Origin: Oligoflexia bacterium
Lineage (GTDB): Bacteria; Bdellovibrionota; Bdellovibrionia; Bdellovibrionales; Bdellovibrionaceae
Direction of reading: 5' to 3'
NCBI GenBank assembly: GCA_016861345.1
Contig: BOLD01000002.1
Span: 62,001 to 126,000 of the forward strand
Length of the DNA: 64,000 bases
The translations under genes were made by a program, and so were the position numbers. The notes beneath the pieces were generated by a model. The model saw nothing but the letters and a program-made list of their open reading frames with translations. It did not search any database and was not told the DNA's origin. Shown here one piece after another: positions 7,988-15,795 of the stretch. Position 1 is the stretch's first letter. Every line of letters begins with the position of its first letter.

Positions 7988-9829
7988 TTATCGGTTTTGA
8001 GTATCAATTTTTAGGGCAAGCATTTCTTTTTGTAGCCAGTTTCTTTGCTTTTGATATTTTGGCAAGGAAAGCACAGAGTAAAATAAACTTCGATTACCTG
8101 TAATTGAGTCAGAAGTATTCCAGATCATCCCCATGCCTAGGCTGTAGCTTGCAATCATATTGTCAAGGGTTTCTTCATAGAACGATAAAATTAAGTTTTG
8201 CTTGAGGTGATCAGGTGGAGGAGTTCCTTCGGGGCTTGAGGCAATCCACTCGATTAGATTGAGATAGCGAGGAAGATAGCAGTTGCGAGCGGCAATACCG
8301 GTGTAGGCTTTCTTGGCGAGCAGCTGTAGACAGGGCTCAGTGATCATGGCTAAGTCTTTTGGTCCGGCGTTTATTGCCCGAGCAAATTGTGACCAAATTG
8401 GGTCATTTAACTTTTTTGAATACTTCTCAAGATCAGAGTATTCTTGATTTTGTATAGCATAATCGATGAGCCATCTTCCAATGGGAAGAGGTGGATCAAA
8501 AGAGAGATGGTTTCTAAGAATATTTTTTCTCTCAGGATCTGAAGGTTGTTTCGTCCAAAGATTGAAATCAAATAGTTGAGCCAGTGATTGGAGATCAGTT
8601 TTTTCATAGTTTTGGTGAGCATCGGGTAGTTTGTTGACGAGCGTGCGTGCAATTTTTAAAAAATATTGAATGCTTGGATCAGATAAGTTCATTGGGTTAG
8701 ACTCTGCACGATCAGCCAAAGAATTATAAACGGATTCCTTCCCATCCCAAATATAGAGAAACTGATCGCCTCGTATGGCATAGAACGGAGGCTCTCCGAG
8801 CCTCCAGGTTGGCCAGCCAGATTCTGAGATAATCAGTCGATTTTGTGGCCAGTTGTATTGTGGTGATTGAACGGCCTGATTGAGCGACTGGATAGGATTG
8901 TCCATGTTATCGATAGATGGATTTTTTTCCTCAAGAATTTCAAAAAGGGTAAGTCCGACATCCACAAGAGAGACATTGCGATCCTGAGACCAAGAAAGCC
9001 CCTGATCACGGGGTTTATAGGGGGGCTTAATTAGCAATCCAACTTGAGTATTACTGGAGGTTAGATCGATGGGCTGAAATGCGCTCTCGCCGTCGATAAC
9101 GCTGGGACGACCGTTGAGACCGAGAATAATAATATAGGATTGATCCCAGATCTTCATTTTTTTCATTTGCTGAAAAAGGGTACCAAGGGACTCATCAATT
9201 TCATCAAGCTGAGAATCAAAAGATAAGTTTCGTATTTCTCCCAGATCCGTTACTGTCTCTGTATCAATAAATGAGAGATCGGGAAGATAAAGGACCGTAA
9301 AAAATGGTTTATCTTTCGTTTCCTTTTGCCAATTTAAAAAGAGCTGAACATTTTGACTGGCATTTCGGTATAAAGATTTAAGATTGGGGACCAAGTGGTC
9401 GTCAAACAAATCAAATCCCTGCTGAATTCCACTGACCCGTGTGAGCGGTGGACCTCCAGAGAATAAGCTTGTTTGATAACCTTTTGCGTGGGCGGCTTCA
9501 GTGACGGTTCTGATATTACCAGCTAGATATTGAGATCCATTATTTCTTAACCCATGTGTATAGGGATATTGTGCTGTCAGTACGGATGACAGGGCTGGTA
9601 AAGACAAAGTTGACGGAGTGAATGCGTGGGTAAACCGAACACCCTCGCTACAGAGAAGGTGAAACCCTTTCTTGGGTTTATTGGGGTCCTGTGAGCAACG
9701 AAGTTGATCAGAGGACAGATGATCTATAGCAATGATAAGGATGTTGGGCTTCTGCACTCCATACCATGAGCATGAACTCAGAAGTAAGAGTAAGACCAGT
9801 CCTAATGACCTGTTGATTTTCTGAAGCAT
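7988..9829 (-). CDS. Sulfatase-fold lipoprotein
   Basis: A 613-residue protein beginning with a lipoprotein signal (LLLLLLSSC, Cys at about 20). The mature part is the alkaline phosphatase/sulfatase fold: NILIIAIDHLSSDQLRC supplies the first metal aspartate, PSTLSLPALSSVLTAQYPYTHG is the nucleophile region, and YIIILGLNGRP occupies the second metal-binding segment. Canonical sulfatases have C/S-x-P-x-R; here the string is SLPAL, with Ser at the nucleophile and no Arg, and the usual D-H/N-G of the second site is LN. It may be a divergent phospho- or sulfo-hydrolase or an inactive member. It ends one base after the PP2C-like gene, convergent, with no room for a terminator between. Confidence 0.75.
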   Translation of the reverse strand: MLQKINRSLGLVLLLLLSSCSWYGVQKPNILIIAIDHLSSDQLRCSQDPNKPKKGFHLLCSEGVRFTHAFTPSTLSLPALSSVLTAQYPYTHGLRNNGSQYLAGNIRTVTEAAHAKGYQTSLFSGGPPLTRVSGIQQGFDLFDDHLVPNLKSLYRNASQNVQLFLNWQKETKDKPFFTVLYLPDLSFIDTETVTDLGEIRNLSFDSQLDEIDESLGTLFQQMKKMKIWDQSYIIILGLNGRPSVIDGESAFQPIDLTSSNTQVGLLIKPPYKPRDQGLSWSQDRNVSLVDVGLTLFEILEEKNPSIDNMDNPIQSLNQAVQSPQYNWPQNRLIISESGWPTWRLGEPPFYAIRGDQFLYIWDGKESVYNSLADRAESNPMNLSDPSIQYFLKIARTLVNKLPDAHQNYEKTDLQSLAQLFDFNLWTKQPSDPERKNILRNHLSFDPPLPIGRWLIDYAIQNQEYSDLEKYSKKLNDPIWSQFARAINAGPKDLAMITEPCLQLLAKKAYTGIAARNCYLPRYLNLIEWIASSPEGTPPPDHLKQNLILSFYEETLDNMIASYSLGMGMIWNTSDSITGNRSLFYSVLSLPKYQKQRNWLQKEMLALKIDTQNR

Positions 9830-9901
9830 GATCTCCGCCTTGACCTTGTTTCATATTAGCATGGATACTTGAAGAGTCTAGTTTTGTAAGGAGTAATTAG
9901 C

Positions 9902-10531
9902 ATGCTTAGCGAAAAAATATTTGCGGTGGCGAACATTGCCGATCAGGCCGTTCTTGTTATTCTTGTTATTCTCAGCGTGATCAGCATAGGAGTGATTCTT
10001 GAAAGGTTTTTCTTTCTTAGAAAAATTGCCAATCAAAGTCGGATTATTCGATCTCGAGTTAAACTAGCACTTCAGAGCCATAGTATTGAGGATGTGGAGA
10101 CCTTAGCGAAAGATCCTGACACGATCGAGGGGCGTGCCTTGTCATTTGCAATGAGACATATGAAGGAGAGCGGAACAAAGGGTTTGGAAGAAGTATTTAA
10201 CACCTATGCGCTAACAGAAAAACCTGAGCTTGAGCGGTCTTTAAATTTTTTAGCAACAGTGGGTTCCAATGCTCCGTATATTGGACTGTTTGGAACAGTT
10301 TTGGGCATAATGAAAGCATTTAATGATCTAGCTCACAGTCCTGAAGCAGGCCAGCAAACTGTGATGGCCGGAATTTCGATGGCTTTAGTTGCTACGGCAG
10401 CAGGACTTTTTGTCGCGATCCCTGCAGTTATTTCTTATAACTATTATCAAAGAAAAGTTCGAGCAATTATGCAAAGCTTAGATAGTGTGAAGGAGCTTTG
10501 CCTGGCCTATGGAAAGAAGAAGGGTCACTAA
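9902..10531 (+). CDS. exbB: MotA/TolQ/ExbB proton channel protein
   Basis: A 209-residue protein with the TolQ/ExbB layout: one membrane helix near 17-37, a cytoplasmic loop, and two helices in the C-terminal half. The conserved segment NFLATVGSNAPYIGLFGTVLGIMKAF and GISMALVATAAGLFVAIPAVISYNYY identify the family. It forms the proton channel that energises an envelope machine together with the ExbD protein encoded four bases downstream. SD AAGGAG lies before the ATG. Whether this pair serves TonB, Tol or a gliding (AglRQS-like) motor is not decided by sequence alone; no TonB or TolA gene is adjacent. Confidence 0.9.
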   Translation: MLSEKIFAVANIADQAVLVILVILSVISIGVILERFFFLRKIANQSRIIRSRVKLALQSHSIEDVETLAKDPDTIEGRALSFAMRHMKESGTKGLEEVFNTYALTEKPELERSLNFLATVGSNAPYIGLFGTVLGIMKAFNDLAHSPEAGQQTVMAGISMALVATAAGLFVAIPAVISYNYYQRKVRAIMQSLDSVKELCLAYGKKKGH

Positions 10532-10534
10532 ATT

Positions 10535-10948
10535 ATGGCGGGAAAAATGAACGTGGATCTGGATGATTCAATCTCTGACATCAACGTCGTTCCGTTAGTC
10601 GATATTATTCTGGTGGTCCTGATTATTTTTATGGTCACAGCCCCTATGATTATGAAGCCCACAATTAACGTCAATTTGCCAAAGGCAGCCAGTGGTGAAA
10701 ACACAGCTCCCAGCCAGCTGGCAATTACATTGGCACAAGATGGGCGTACACTTCTGAATGGCAATCCGGCAACAGAAGAATCAATCTCAACAAAGGCGAA
10801 AGAAGAGCTGCAGAAAAACCCAGATGTTCAAGCGATCATTTCTGCGGATAAAGATGTGCCCCATGGTCGAGTTGTGACAATCATTGATGTGGTCAAATCA
10901 GCTGGGGTCAAAAAATTCGCTATTAGTATTGATAAGAAGACGCCCTAA
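10535..10948 (+). CDS. exbD: ExbD/TolR family protein
   Basis: A 137-residue partner of the upstream channel protein. The short cytoplasmic N-terminus leads to DINVVPLVDIILVVLIIFMV, which contains the conserved aspartate in the membrane helix that carries protons (VDIILV). The periplasmic remainder has the family fold ending in VKSAGVKKFAISIDKK. Three bases separate it from exbB. An inverted repeat at 10979-11008 downstream may end the transcript. Confidence 0.92.
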   Translation: MAGKMNVDLDDSISDINVVPLVDIILVVLIIFMVTAPMIMKPTINVNLPKAASGENTAPSQLAITLAQDGRTLLNGNPATEESISTKAKEELQKNPDVQAIISADKDVPHGRVVTIIDVVKSAGVKKFAISIDKKTP

Positions 10949-10978
10949 TCTAATGTATTTGAGCTAATGAGCTGTCTC

Positions 10979-11008
10979 ATTTTGACACGGCTTTAGTCCC
11001 GTCAAAAT
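10979..11008. repeat. Inverted repeat between exbD and the next gene
   Basis: ATTTTGA ... CGG then CCG ... TCAAAAT form a 7 + 3 base-pair hairpin with a CA bulge and an 8-base loop. It lacks a run of T directly after the stem, so it is not a classical terminator. Its right arm overlaps the -10-like GCCGAT element of the next gene, so it could also be an operator. Visible in the sequence; function is inference. Confidence 0.5.
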
Positions 11009-11011
11009 TCT

Positions 11012-11019
11012 GCCGATGG
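11012..11019 (+). promoter_or_regulatory. GCCGAT -10-like element, possible leaderless promoter
   Basis: GTCAAAATTCTGCCGATGG lies 15 bases before the ATG at 11027, with no Shine-Dalgarno between. GCCGAT is the core of the sigma-28 (FliA) -10 box. The same string with similar spacing precedes the gene at 36662. A matching -35 (TAAAGTTT) is not visible at the expected place (TTAGTCCC), so the sigma factor is uncertain. Confidence 0.35.
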
Positions 11020-11026
11020 ATGGATC

Positions 11027-11548
11027 ATGCGGCAGAGTCAACAAAGAGCAAAGATAGAGTCACAATTTTTATCAATCACGGCAGTGTTAGTCACTCTTAT
11101 AGGAGTTCCAGCTTTTTTCTCTGTTATGAAAGATCCAACTGCGGATGTTGTTCGTGTTTATAAAGTTGATTCCGGTCGTTCTCCGGCAAGTATTGAACTT
11201 GCAGAGAATAAGTATTCTCAAGTAGAGGTCAGCGACAAAGTTTCAACTTTAACAGTCGATTGCGAAAGTCAGATGGATGAGCAAGAGGTTTCAAGTGCTC
11301 TTGTGAGATTTACTGGAAAAGGTTGTTCTCAGGGAAAAGAATTTCAAGTTGTGAATCAAACGAATGGTTTCACGGCCTCGATTGTTCCTTTAAAAAACAA
11401 TCAATACACGACGGACTTTATTGACTTGAAAGAAGGCGTCAATCAAATCGAGGTTGTCTCTCATGCTGAAGACGGCCAGCCTCAAAAGCGCTCCTTTGTT
11501 ATTCACCGTCGCCAGCCTGCAAGTGAAGCAAAGGTTGAGCGTCAATAG
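11027..11548 (+). CDS. Membrane-anchored periplasmic protein of unknown function
   Basis: A 173-residue protein I do not recognise. One N-terminal membrane helix (about 14-32, FLSITAVLVTLIGVPAFFSV) is preceded by basic residues, placing the rest in the periplasm. The mature part has two cysteines about 25 residues apart (DCESQ ... KGCSQ) and ends with a beta-rich stretch (LKEGVNQIEVVSHAEDG) like an immunoglobulin-type domain of surface proteins. It follows exbB-exbD but is separated by 78 bases with an inverted repeat and its own promoter-like element, so it may not belong to that operon. Confidence 0.7.
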   Translation: MRQSQQRAKIESQFLSITAVLVTLIGVPAFFSVMKDPTADVVRVYKVDSGRSPASIELAENKYSQVEVSDKVSTLTVDCESQMDEQEVSSALVRFTGKGCSQGKEFQVVNQTNGFTASIVPLKNNQYTTDFIDLKEGVNQIEVVSHAEDGQPQKRSFVIHRRQPASEAKVERQ

Positions 11549-11684
11549 TGTAAAGAAAAAATTAGTAAACGAAGTTTTACACAATGAAGCGTTAGGCCAA
11601 TTTCTGGCAATTGTTATACTATTTTGAAATCAAGCTTCACTTGTCATTATTCCCCTGGCTTAATGGCTACAGTAGAGGTTTTAA

Positions 11685-12101
11685 ATGAAAACACCACTCA
11701 TTTTAGCAGTCGTTTTATTAGGGCAATTTATTTCCCCCAAGTTGTTGGCTCAAGGTTCTTGGACTTCGCAGAAATCCTTGCACTGTTTTCTCAGAGATGA
11801 AAATCGCAGAAGGGTGATGGATGAGCGCTTCGTCCAATATCAGAATGGCAATAAAATATTATTTTTGATGGGCACGTCAGAGATTGCCGGTTATGTGACT
11901 GATGTTCAGGGGGCTTCTGCCGACGATCGACATTTGCAACTTGAGATGCGGTATCAGGTGGGTTCCGAGTGGGGTGTGGCGCAAACCTCTGTCGATTATA
12001 AAATATCCGATGCACCCAAAAATCTAGCATCTCTTAGTTTGCAAGAGCCGACGGTTTGGGCGCATGTCATTACACTGAAATGTGAACTTGTGAGCAGATA
12101 G
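11685..12101 (+). CDS. Small exported protein of unknown function
   Basis: A 138-residue product with a clear Sec signal peptide (TPLILAVVLLGQFISPKLLAQG, cleavage after LLA or LAQ). The mature protein of about 115 residues has two cysteines far apart (LHCFLRD and TLKCELVSR), which could form one disulphide joining both ends, and alternating hydrophobic residues suggesting a small beta barrel or lipocalin-like fold. No family recognised. AGAGG lies before the ATG. Confidence 0.72.
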   Translation: MKTPLILAVVLLGQFISPKLLAQGSWTSQKSLHCFLRDENRRRVMDERFVQYQNGNKILFLMGTSEIAGYVTDVQGASADDRHLQLEMRYQVGSEWGVAQTSVDYKISDAPKNLASLSLQEPTVWAHVITLKCELVSR

Positions 12102-12139
12102 TATTGATATAATTTTTGAAGCGAATTTTTAGGGGTCCA

Positions 12140-12436
12140 GTGAGTATCTTTAATCGTGAAACTCTAGTTCCAGATATTCTTGGAGGCTTGTCGGCGATGC
12201 TAGTGGCATTGCCTTCAGCAGTTGCCTTTGGCTTGTTGGTGTATTCAAGTGTGGGTTTTGAATATACGGGCCTCGCAGCGCTCTCAGGAATTGTTGGAAC
12301 CATGAGCTTGGCGTTAGTTGCCCCCTTGTTGGGTGGATCTCAAAGGTTGGTGACGGCACCTTGCGCGCCAGCAGCTGCGGTGTCCCTATACTGTCGTCTC
12401 TGGATACTTAAGTGGGGTAGGGTTATTAATTTTTGA
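12140..12436 (+). pseudogene. Truncated SulP-family anion transporter remnant
   Basis: The frame encodes the first two to three membrane helices of a SulP (SLC26-like) transporter: LVPDILGGLSAMLVALPSAVAF is the family's opening block, followed by GLAALSGIVGTMSLALVAPLLGGSQRLVTAPCAPAAAVSL. After that the reading runs into about 15 unrelated residues and a stop. A functional SulP protein has more than 400 residues, and neither other frame continues the homology before the convergent gene at 12450. Start GTG at 12140 with AGGGG; the track's TTG at 12116 is also open. I call it a deletion remnant. Confidence 0.75.
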
Positions 12437-12449
12437 CATACTAACCCCT

Positions 12450-13121
12450 TTATTTCATATCCGGGAAATAGACTTTCAAGCTTTCCAGTTGCTCATCTAA
12501 AGACATGTTCACAATTGTACTAATCGAGTGCAGGTCAACGAGGGCGTTCAGATTGGCATCTTTTTGACTTGCCTTGCGGATTCTCGTGAGAAAATTTTCG
12601 TTTACGATCATGAGATCATCATAGAGCTTGTGCAAATTCTTGAGATCTAAATCGGCGGGTTTACCGCTTTTGTGATTGAAGAATTGCTTCAACAAGTAAG
12701 CGCTTACTGTGCGAAACAATGTTTCTTCGTTTGTCGCAAATGGAAGATGAAAATAGGCCAGGCTTTTCAGTTGAGAGGTATAGGGGCAGCCACTTTTTGC
12801 CATCATCAGGCCAATCAGTGATCGAAGGGCGGTCTGCATGTCGACTTCTTTTTGGTAAAGCCGCTCAGGAGATTTTACTGTTACGACAACTCTTTCGTGA
12901 GATAGTTTCGCCTGAAAGGTTTCAATAGTGCTGGCGACCTCAAGAGCAGCGGGGCAGTTGGGATGATCTTCCTTTTTTAGTGGGCAATTGGGACATTGAT
13001 TAAATTCAAGTGCAGTCCACTCTCTGGGTTTTGCTGGGTCAGCCTGTGTGGGTTTGTCCAAGTCAACACTAAACAGAAGACGATCGCCTGATTGAAATCG
13101 AATAGAGTATTCAATAATCAT
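12450..13121 (-). CDS. Cysteine-motif protein of unknown function (DUF6901-like)
   Basis: The ATG at 13121 with GAGGATTTT upstream is better than the track's 13148, giving 223 residues. No signal peptide. The N-terminal 50 residues are beta-rich (IIEYSIRFQSGDRLLFSVDLD), followed by a cysteine cluster QCPNCPLKKEDHPNCPAA (C-x2-C-x8-C) that could hold a metal, and then a mostly helical C-terminal domain. The layout recalls a family I believe is catalogued as DUF6901, but that is from memory and unverified. It stands alone on the minus strand, facing the SulP remnant. Confidence 0.65.
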   Translation of the reverse strand: MIIEYSIRFQSGDRLLFSVDLDKPTQADPAKPREWTALEFNQCPNCPLKKEDHPNCPAALEVASTIETFQAKLSHERVVVTVKSPERLYQKEVDMQTALRSLIGLMMAKSGCPYTSQLKSLAYFHLPFATNEETLFRTVSAYLLKQFFNHKSGKPADLDLKNLHKLYDDLMIVNENFLTRIRKASQKDANLNALVDLHSISTIVNMSLDEQLESLKVYFPDMK

Positions 13122-13184
13122 AAAATCCTCGTTCAAAAATCCTATCATGTTCTGAACGGTTGATAATGAGATTCTTTGAAAAGA

Positions 13185-13997
13185 TTAAAAAGAATGACTT
13201 AAGCCGAGTGCAACTTTGCTTTCGCGCGGCGTTTTGCCTTCTGGCTTGGTATAGGTCGACCCGCCCATTAAACCCGCTAAGTTTTCTTTAAACATATGGA
13301 TAAATTCAAGAGTGAAAATCCCATCCTCTGTGGCGACGTTCGTATTTACTCGAGTTTTTTTGTTTAAATTTTTACCAAGCCAGACTCTATTTTCTTGCAC
13401 CTGGCTTGGGCCGAAAGCTCCTGGGTCCATTTCGACTGCCAGCTTTGAATCAATCCAGGGGTTATCATAAATTACATCTAAAGTGTTGCCGGCAAGAGAG
13501 TACCGAAGGTCCATTTTAGATTCTTTGGTGACTTCGACTTCCATGTGACTCAGTTTTTCTTTCAGTTCATAGACCTTTCGCATCTGGGGCTTGCTCTTGA
13601 TATAATTGTCCACATGCCACTCGGTCAGACGCTTGGTCATAAACTCGCCAAATTGGCGACGCTCTTTCAGTTCAGCCTCGATGGCTAGGGGTCTATTTTT
13701 AAGGTTCTCGTTCATATCAAAGCGAGAGCTTTGGTAGACGGCACTTTCAGAGTCAACTCGACCAAATTTTTCCTGGTACTTTGAGCGGAACTCCTTTGAG
13801 AGTTCTCGATTAAAGATCACCTCGGTCAGTTTTGTTTCGTTTGGCGGAGGGGTCACAAAAAGAAAGATTTCGTAATACCGTTCTGCGCGCTCAGTTTTGA
13901 CATCTGAAATATAACCCATTGCAGCAGACCATCCTGCCTGGGGGGCAAGAAAAACCAGAAACATAATGAGAATAAAATGTCGCAACAGGAGTTCCAT
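13185..13997 (-). CDS. Exported protein of unknown function, possible outer-membrane protein
   Basis: A 270-residue product with a signal peptide (FILIMFLVFLAPQAGWSAAMG). The middle is charged and helical (residues 50-160, many Glu/Lys/Arg), and the last 110 residues are beta-rich, ending LGLSHSF with a C-terminal Phe as in outer-membrane strands. The barrel would be too small alone, so association with the outer membrane is only a guess. No family recognised. The upstream region (13998-14226) is AT-rich and shared with the divergent lipid gene. Confidence 0.65.
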   Translation of the reverse strand: MELLLRHFILIMFLVFLAPQAGWSAAMGYISDVKTERAERYYEIFLFVTPPPNETKLTEVIFNRELSKEFRSKYQEKFGRVDSESAVYQSSRFDMNENLKNRPLAIEAELKERRQFGEFMTKRLTEWHVDNYIKSKPQMRKVYELKEKLSHMEVEVTKESKMDLRYSLAGNTLDVIYDNPWIDSKLAVEMDPGAFGPSQVQENRVWLGKNLNKKTRVNTNVATEDGIFTLEFIHMFKENLAGLMGGSTYTKPEGKTPRESKVALGLSHSF

Positions 13998-14226
13998 ATC
14001 AATTGCAAGAGCAAACGACCTGCCAGGTGGGCCATATTTAACATATTGATATTATTAGATATTATTTGATCAAATCAGAGCTAGACTGAGGTCCAAAACG
14101 CAATGTGTCAACTGGCGATTCACCATTGCCCCGTATAATAAAAATACATAGTATTTTCATATAGTTATAATATCATATCCTTGTGGTTGTCAGAACAAAA
14201 AACGTCCTCTAATGTGGGGGACACTT

Positions 14227-14922
14227 ATGGATATAACAGAATCGATTACCAGAGTGGATTTGAAGAGCGATAAAGACAGTCATCTCAAAAAAAGATCGGA
14301 CCTTCATCTGGCCCGAAAGTTTTGGCACATGGGCGGAGTGTCCCTGATTGTAGCCCTCTATGCCTTCTTGCCTGAAAAAACAGCATTGGTGGGGCTAACA
14401 ATTGCATGGCTCCTTTTTGTTCCTATGGATTTTGTTCGCCTTCGTGTCAGTGCTATGAATGACATCCTTGTTCATTTTTTTAAGCCCATCATGCGCGAGT
14501 ATGAATTAAAGGGACTTGCTGGAACTTCTTATCTACTGACTGGTGTTACGCTGGTGGCTTATATTTTTCCTCGAGAGATTGTGCTATTAACTCTTCTTTT
14601 TTTAGCTTTCGCGGATCCGATTGCCAGCTTTTTTGGAATTAAGTTTGGAAAAGACAAGATCCTTGGAAATAAAAGTTTGCAGGGAACTTTAGCCGCCTTT
14701 GTTGTCTGCACCTTGTTGACCTTAAGTTTTTTGTACTACAAGGGAATGCTTTCTGATCGACTGGTGATCGTCAGTCTTTTGGGTGGGCTCATTGGTGCTG
14801 TAGCTGAATTGGTTCCGATTTGGGATTTAGATGACAATCTCTCTCTGCCGGTTGTCAGTGCGACAGCGTTGTATTTTTTATTTTCAATTTTTGGTGCTTT
14901 TTCATCTTACCAGGTCCTCTAA
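14227..14922 (+). CDS. CTP-dependent lipid kinase / phosphatidate cytidylyltransferase-like membrane protein
   Basis: Start chosen at 14227 because GGGGG lies six bases upstream; the track's 14212 overlaps that site. The 231-residue product has six to seven membrane helices and the signature of the SEC59/dolichol-kinase group: HLARKFWHMGGVSLIVALY at the start, and AFADPIASFFGIKFGK with GNKSLQGTLAAF, which match the D-P-x-A ... G-K-K-S-x-x-G-x core. Members phosphorylate lipid alcohols or diacylglycerol with CTP. The exact substrate is unknown. It precedes pssA by 18 bases, which supports a phospholipid role. Confidence 0.8.
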   Translation: MDITESITRVDLKSDKDSHLKKRSDLHLARKFWHMGGVSLIVALYAFLPEKTALVGLTIAWLLFVPMDFVRLRVSAMNDILVHFFKPIMREYELKGLAGTSYLLTGVTLVAYIFPREIVLLTLLFLAFADPIASFFGIKFGKDKILGNKSLQGTLAAFVVCTLLTLSFLYYKGMLSDRLVIVSLLGGLIGAVAELVPIWDLDDNLSLPVVSATALYFLFSIFGAFSSYQVL

Positions 14923-14940
14923 TTCGACAAGGGAGATATT

Positions 14941-15795
14941 GTGGCTGATCATACAGGAACCAACGCCCTCGATGCTGAACCACCTAAAAAGTTGGCGATG
15001 CATATTTATGTTTTGCCGAACTTGGTTACGACCGGAAATATCTTTTTCGGTTTTTATGCCATCATTCATGCCATTAAGCAGGAATTCACCATTGCAGCTT
15101 ATGCCATGGTGGCAGCGGCGATCATGGATTTGTTAGATGGCCGATTGGCTCGACTGACTCGGTCCACTTCAAAGTTCGGAGCCGAGTATGATTCCTTAAG
15201 TGATCTGGTGAGCTTCGGTATGGCTCCGGCAATCACATTGTATCTTTGGGCTCTTCATCCATTCGGGCGCTTGGGTTGGATCGCTTGTTTTCTTTTTGTC
15301 GCCTGCGGAGCTCTTCGGTTGGCTCGATTTAACGTGCAGGCACATGTGGTTGAAAAGGCCTACTTTCAGGGCTTACCCATTCCAATGGCGGCTGGAATTG
15401 TGGCAAGTTCCATTTTAGCCTTTCAGGATCTGGAGATGAATCCTGTGGGCAATATAGGTCTTTTGATCATGACCTTCTTGCTGGCCTTTGTGATGGTTTC
15501 CACATTTCGCTACCGCAGCTTTAAAGATTTGGATCTTAAAGAAAGATTGCCATTTCGATATTTGGTTGCCGGCGTTGGAGTGATCACTCTTGTTGCATTA
15601 AGACCAGAGGTCAATTTGTTCCTGCTCTTTCTGACTTACGCTGTTTTGGGTGCCGTCTGGGGAGTACTTCGATTTGGAACAAAGAAAATTCGACCCAACG
15701 TGTATCTTCCTGCACATCTTCCACAAGAGCATGATCTTGTGCTAGAAGAAGATGAAGAAGAGGAAGAAATCAAAGATGGACCATCGAAAACTTAA
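14941..15795 (+). CDS. pssA: CDP-diacylglycerol--serine O-phosphatidyltransferase
   Basis: GTG start with GGGAG upstream; 284 residues with about eight membrane helices. The CDP-alcohol phosphotransferase motif is complete: DGRLARLTRSTSKFGAEYD then SLSD, giving D-G-x2-A-R-x8-G-x3-D-x3-D. NLVTTGNIFFGFYAII before it is typical of the PssA type. It makes phosphatidylserine from CDP-diacylglycerol and serine in the inner membrane, the precursor of phosphatidylethanolamine. The C-terminus is an unusual acidic tail (LEEDEEEEEI), and its coding region overlaps the asd start by 20 bases. Confidence 0.92.
   Translation: MADHTGTNALDAEPPKKLAMHIYVLPNLVTTGNIFFGFYAIIHAIKQEFTIAAYAMVAAAIMDLLDGRLARLTRSTSKFGAEYDSLSDLVSFGMAPAITLYLWALHPFGRLGWIACFLFVACGALRLARFNVQAHVVEKAYFQGLPIPMAAGIVASSILAFQDLEMNPVGNIGLLIMTFLLAFVMVSTFRYRSFKDLDLKERLPFRYLVAGVGVITLVALRPEVNLFLLFLTYAVLGAVWGVLRFGTKKIRPNVYLPAHLPQEHDLVLEEDEEEEEIKDGPSKT

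Noticed and set aside
14050-14210. AT-rich gap between divergent genes 13185 and 14227 as an origin or special element
   Set aside because: It is AT-rich with short A/T palindromes, but there are no DnaA boxes or repeats beyond what promoters would need.
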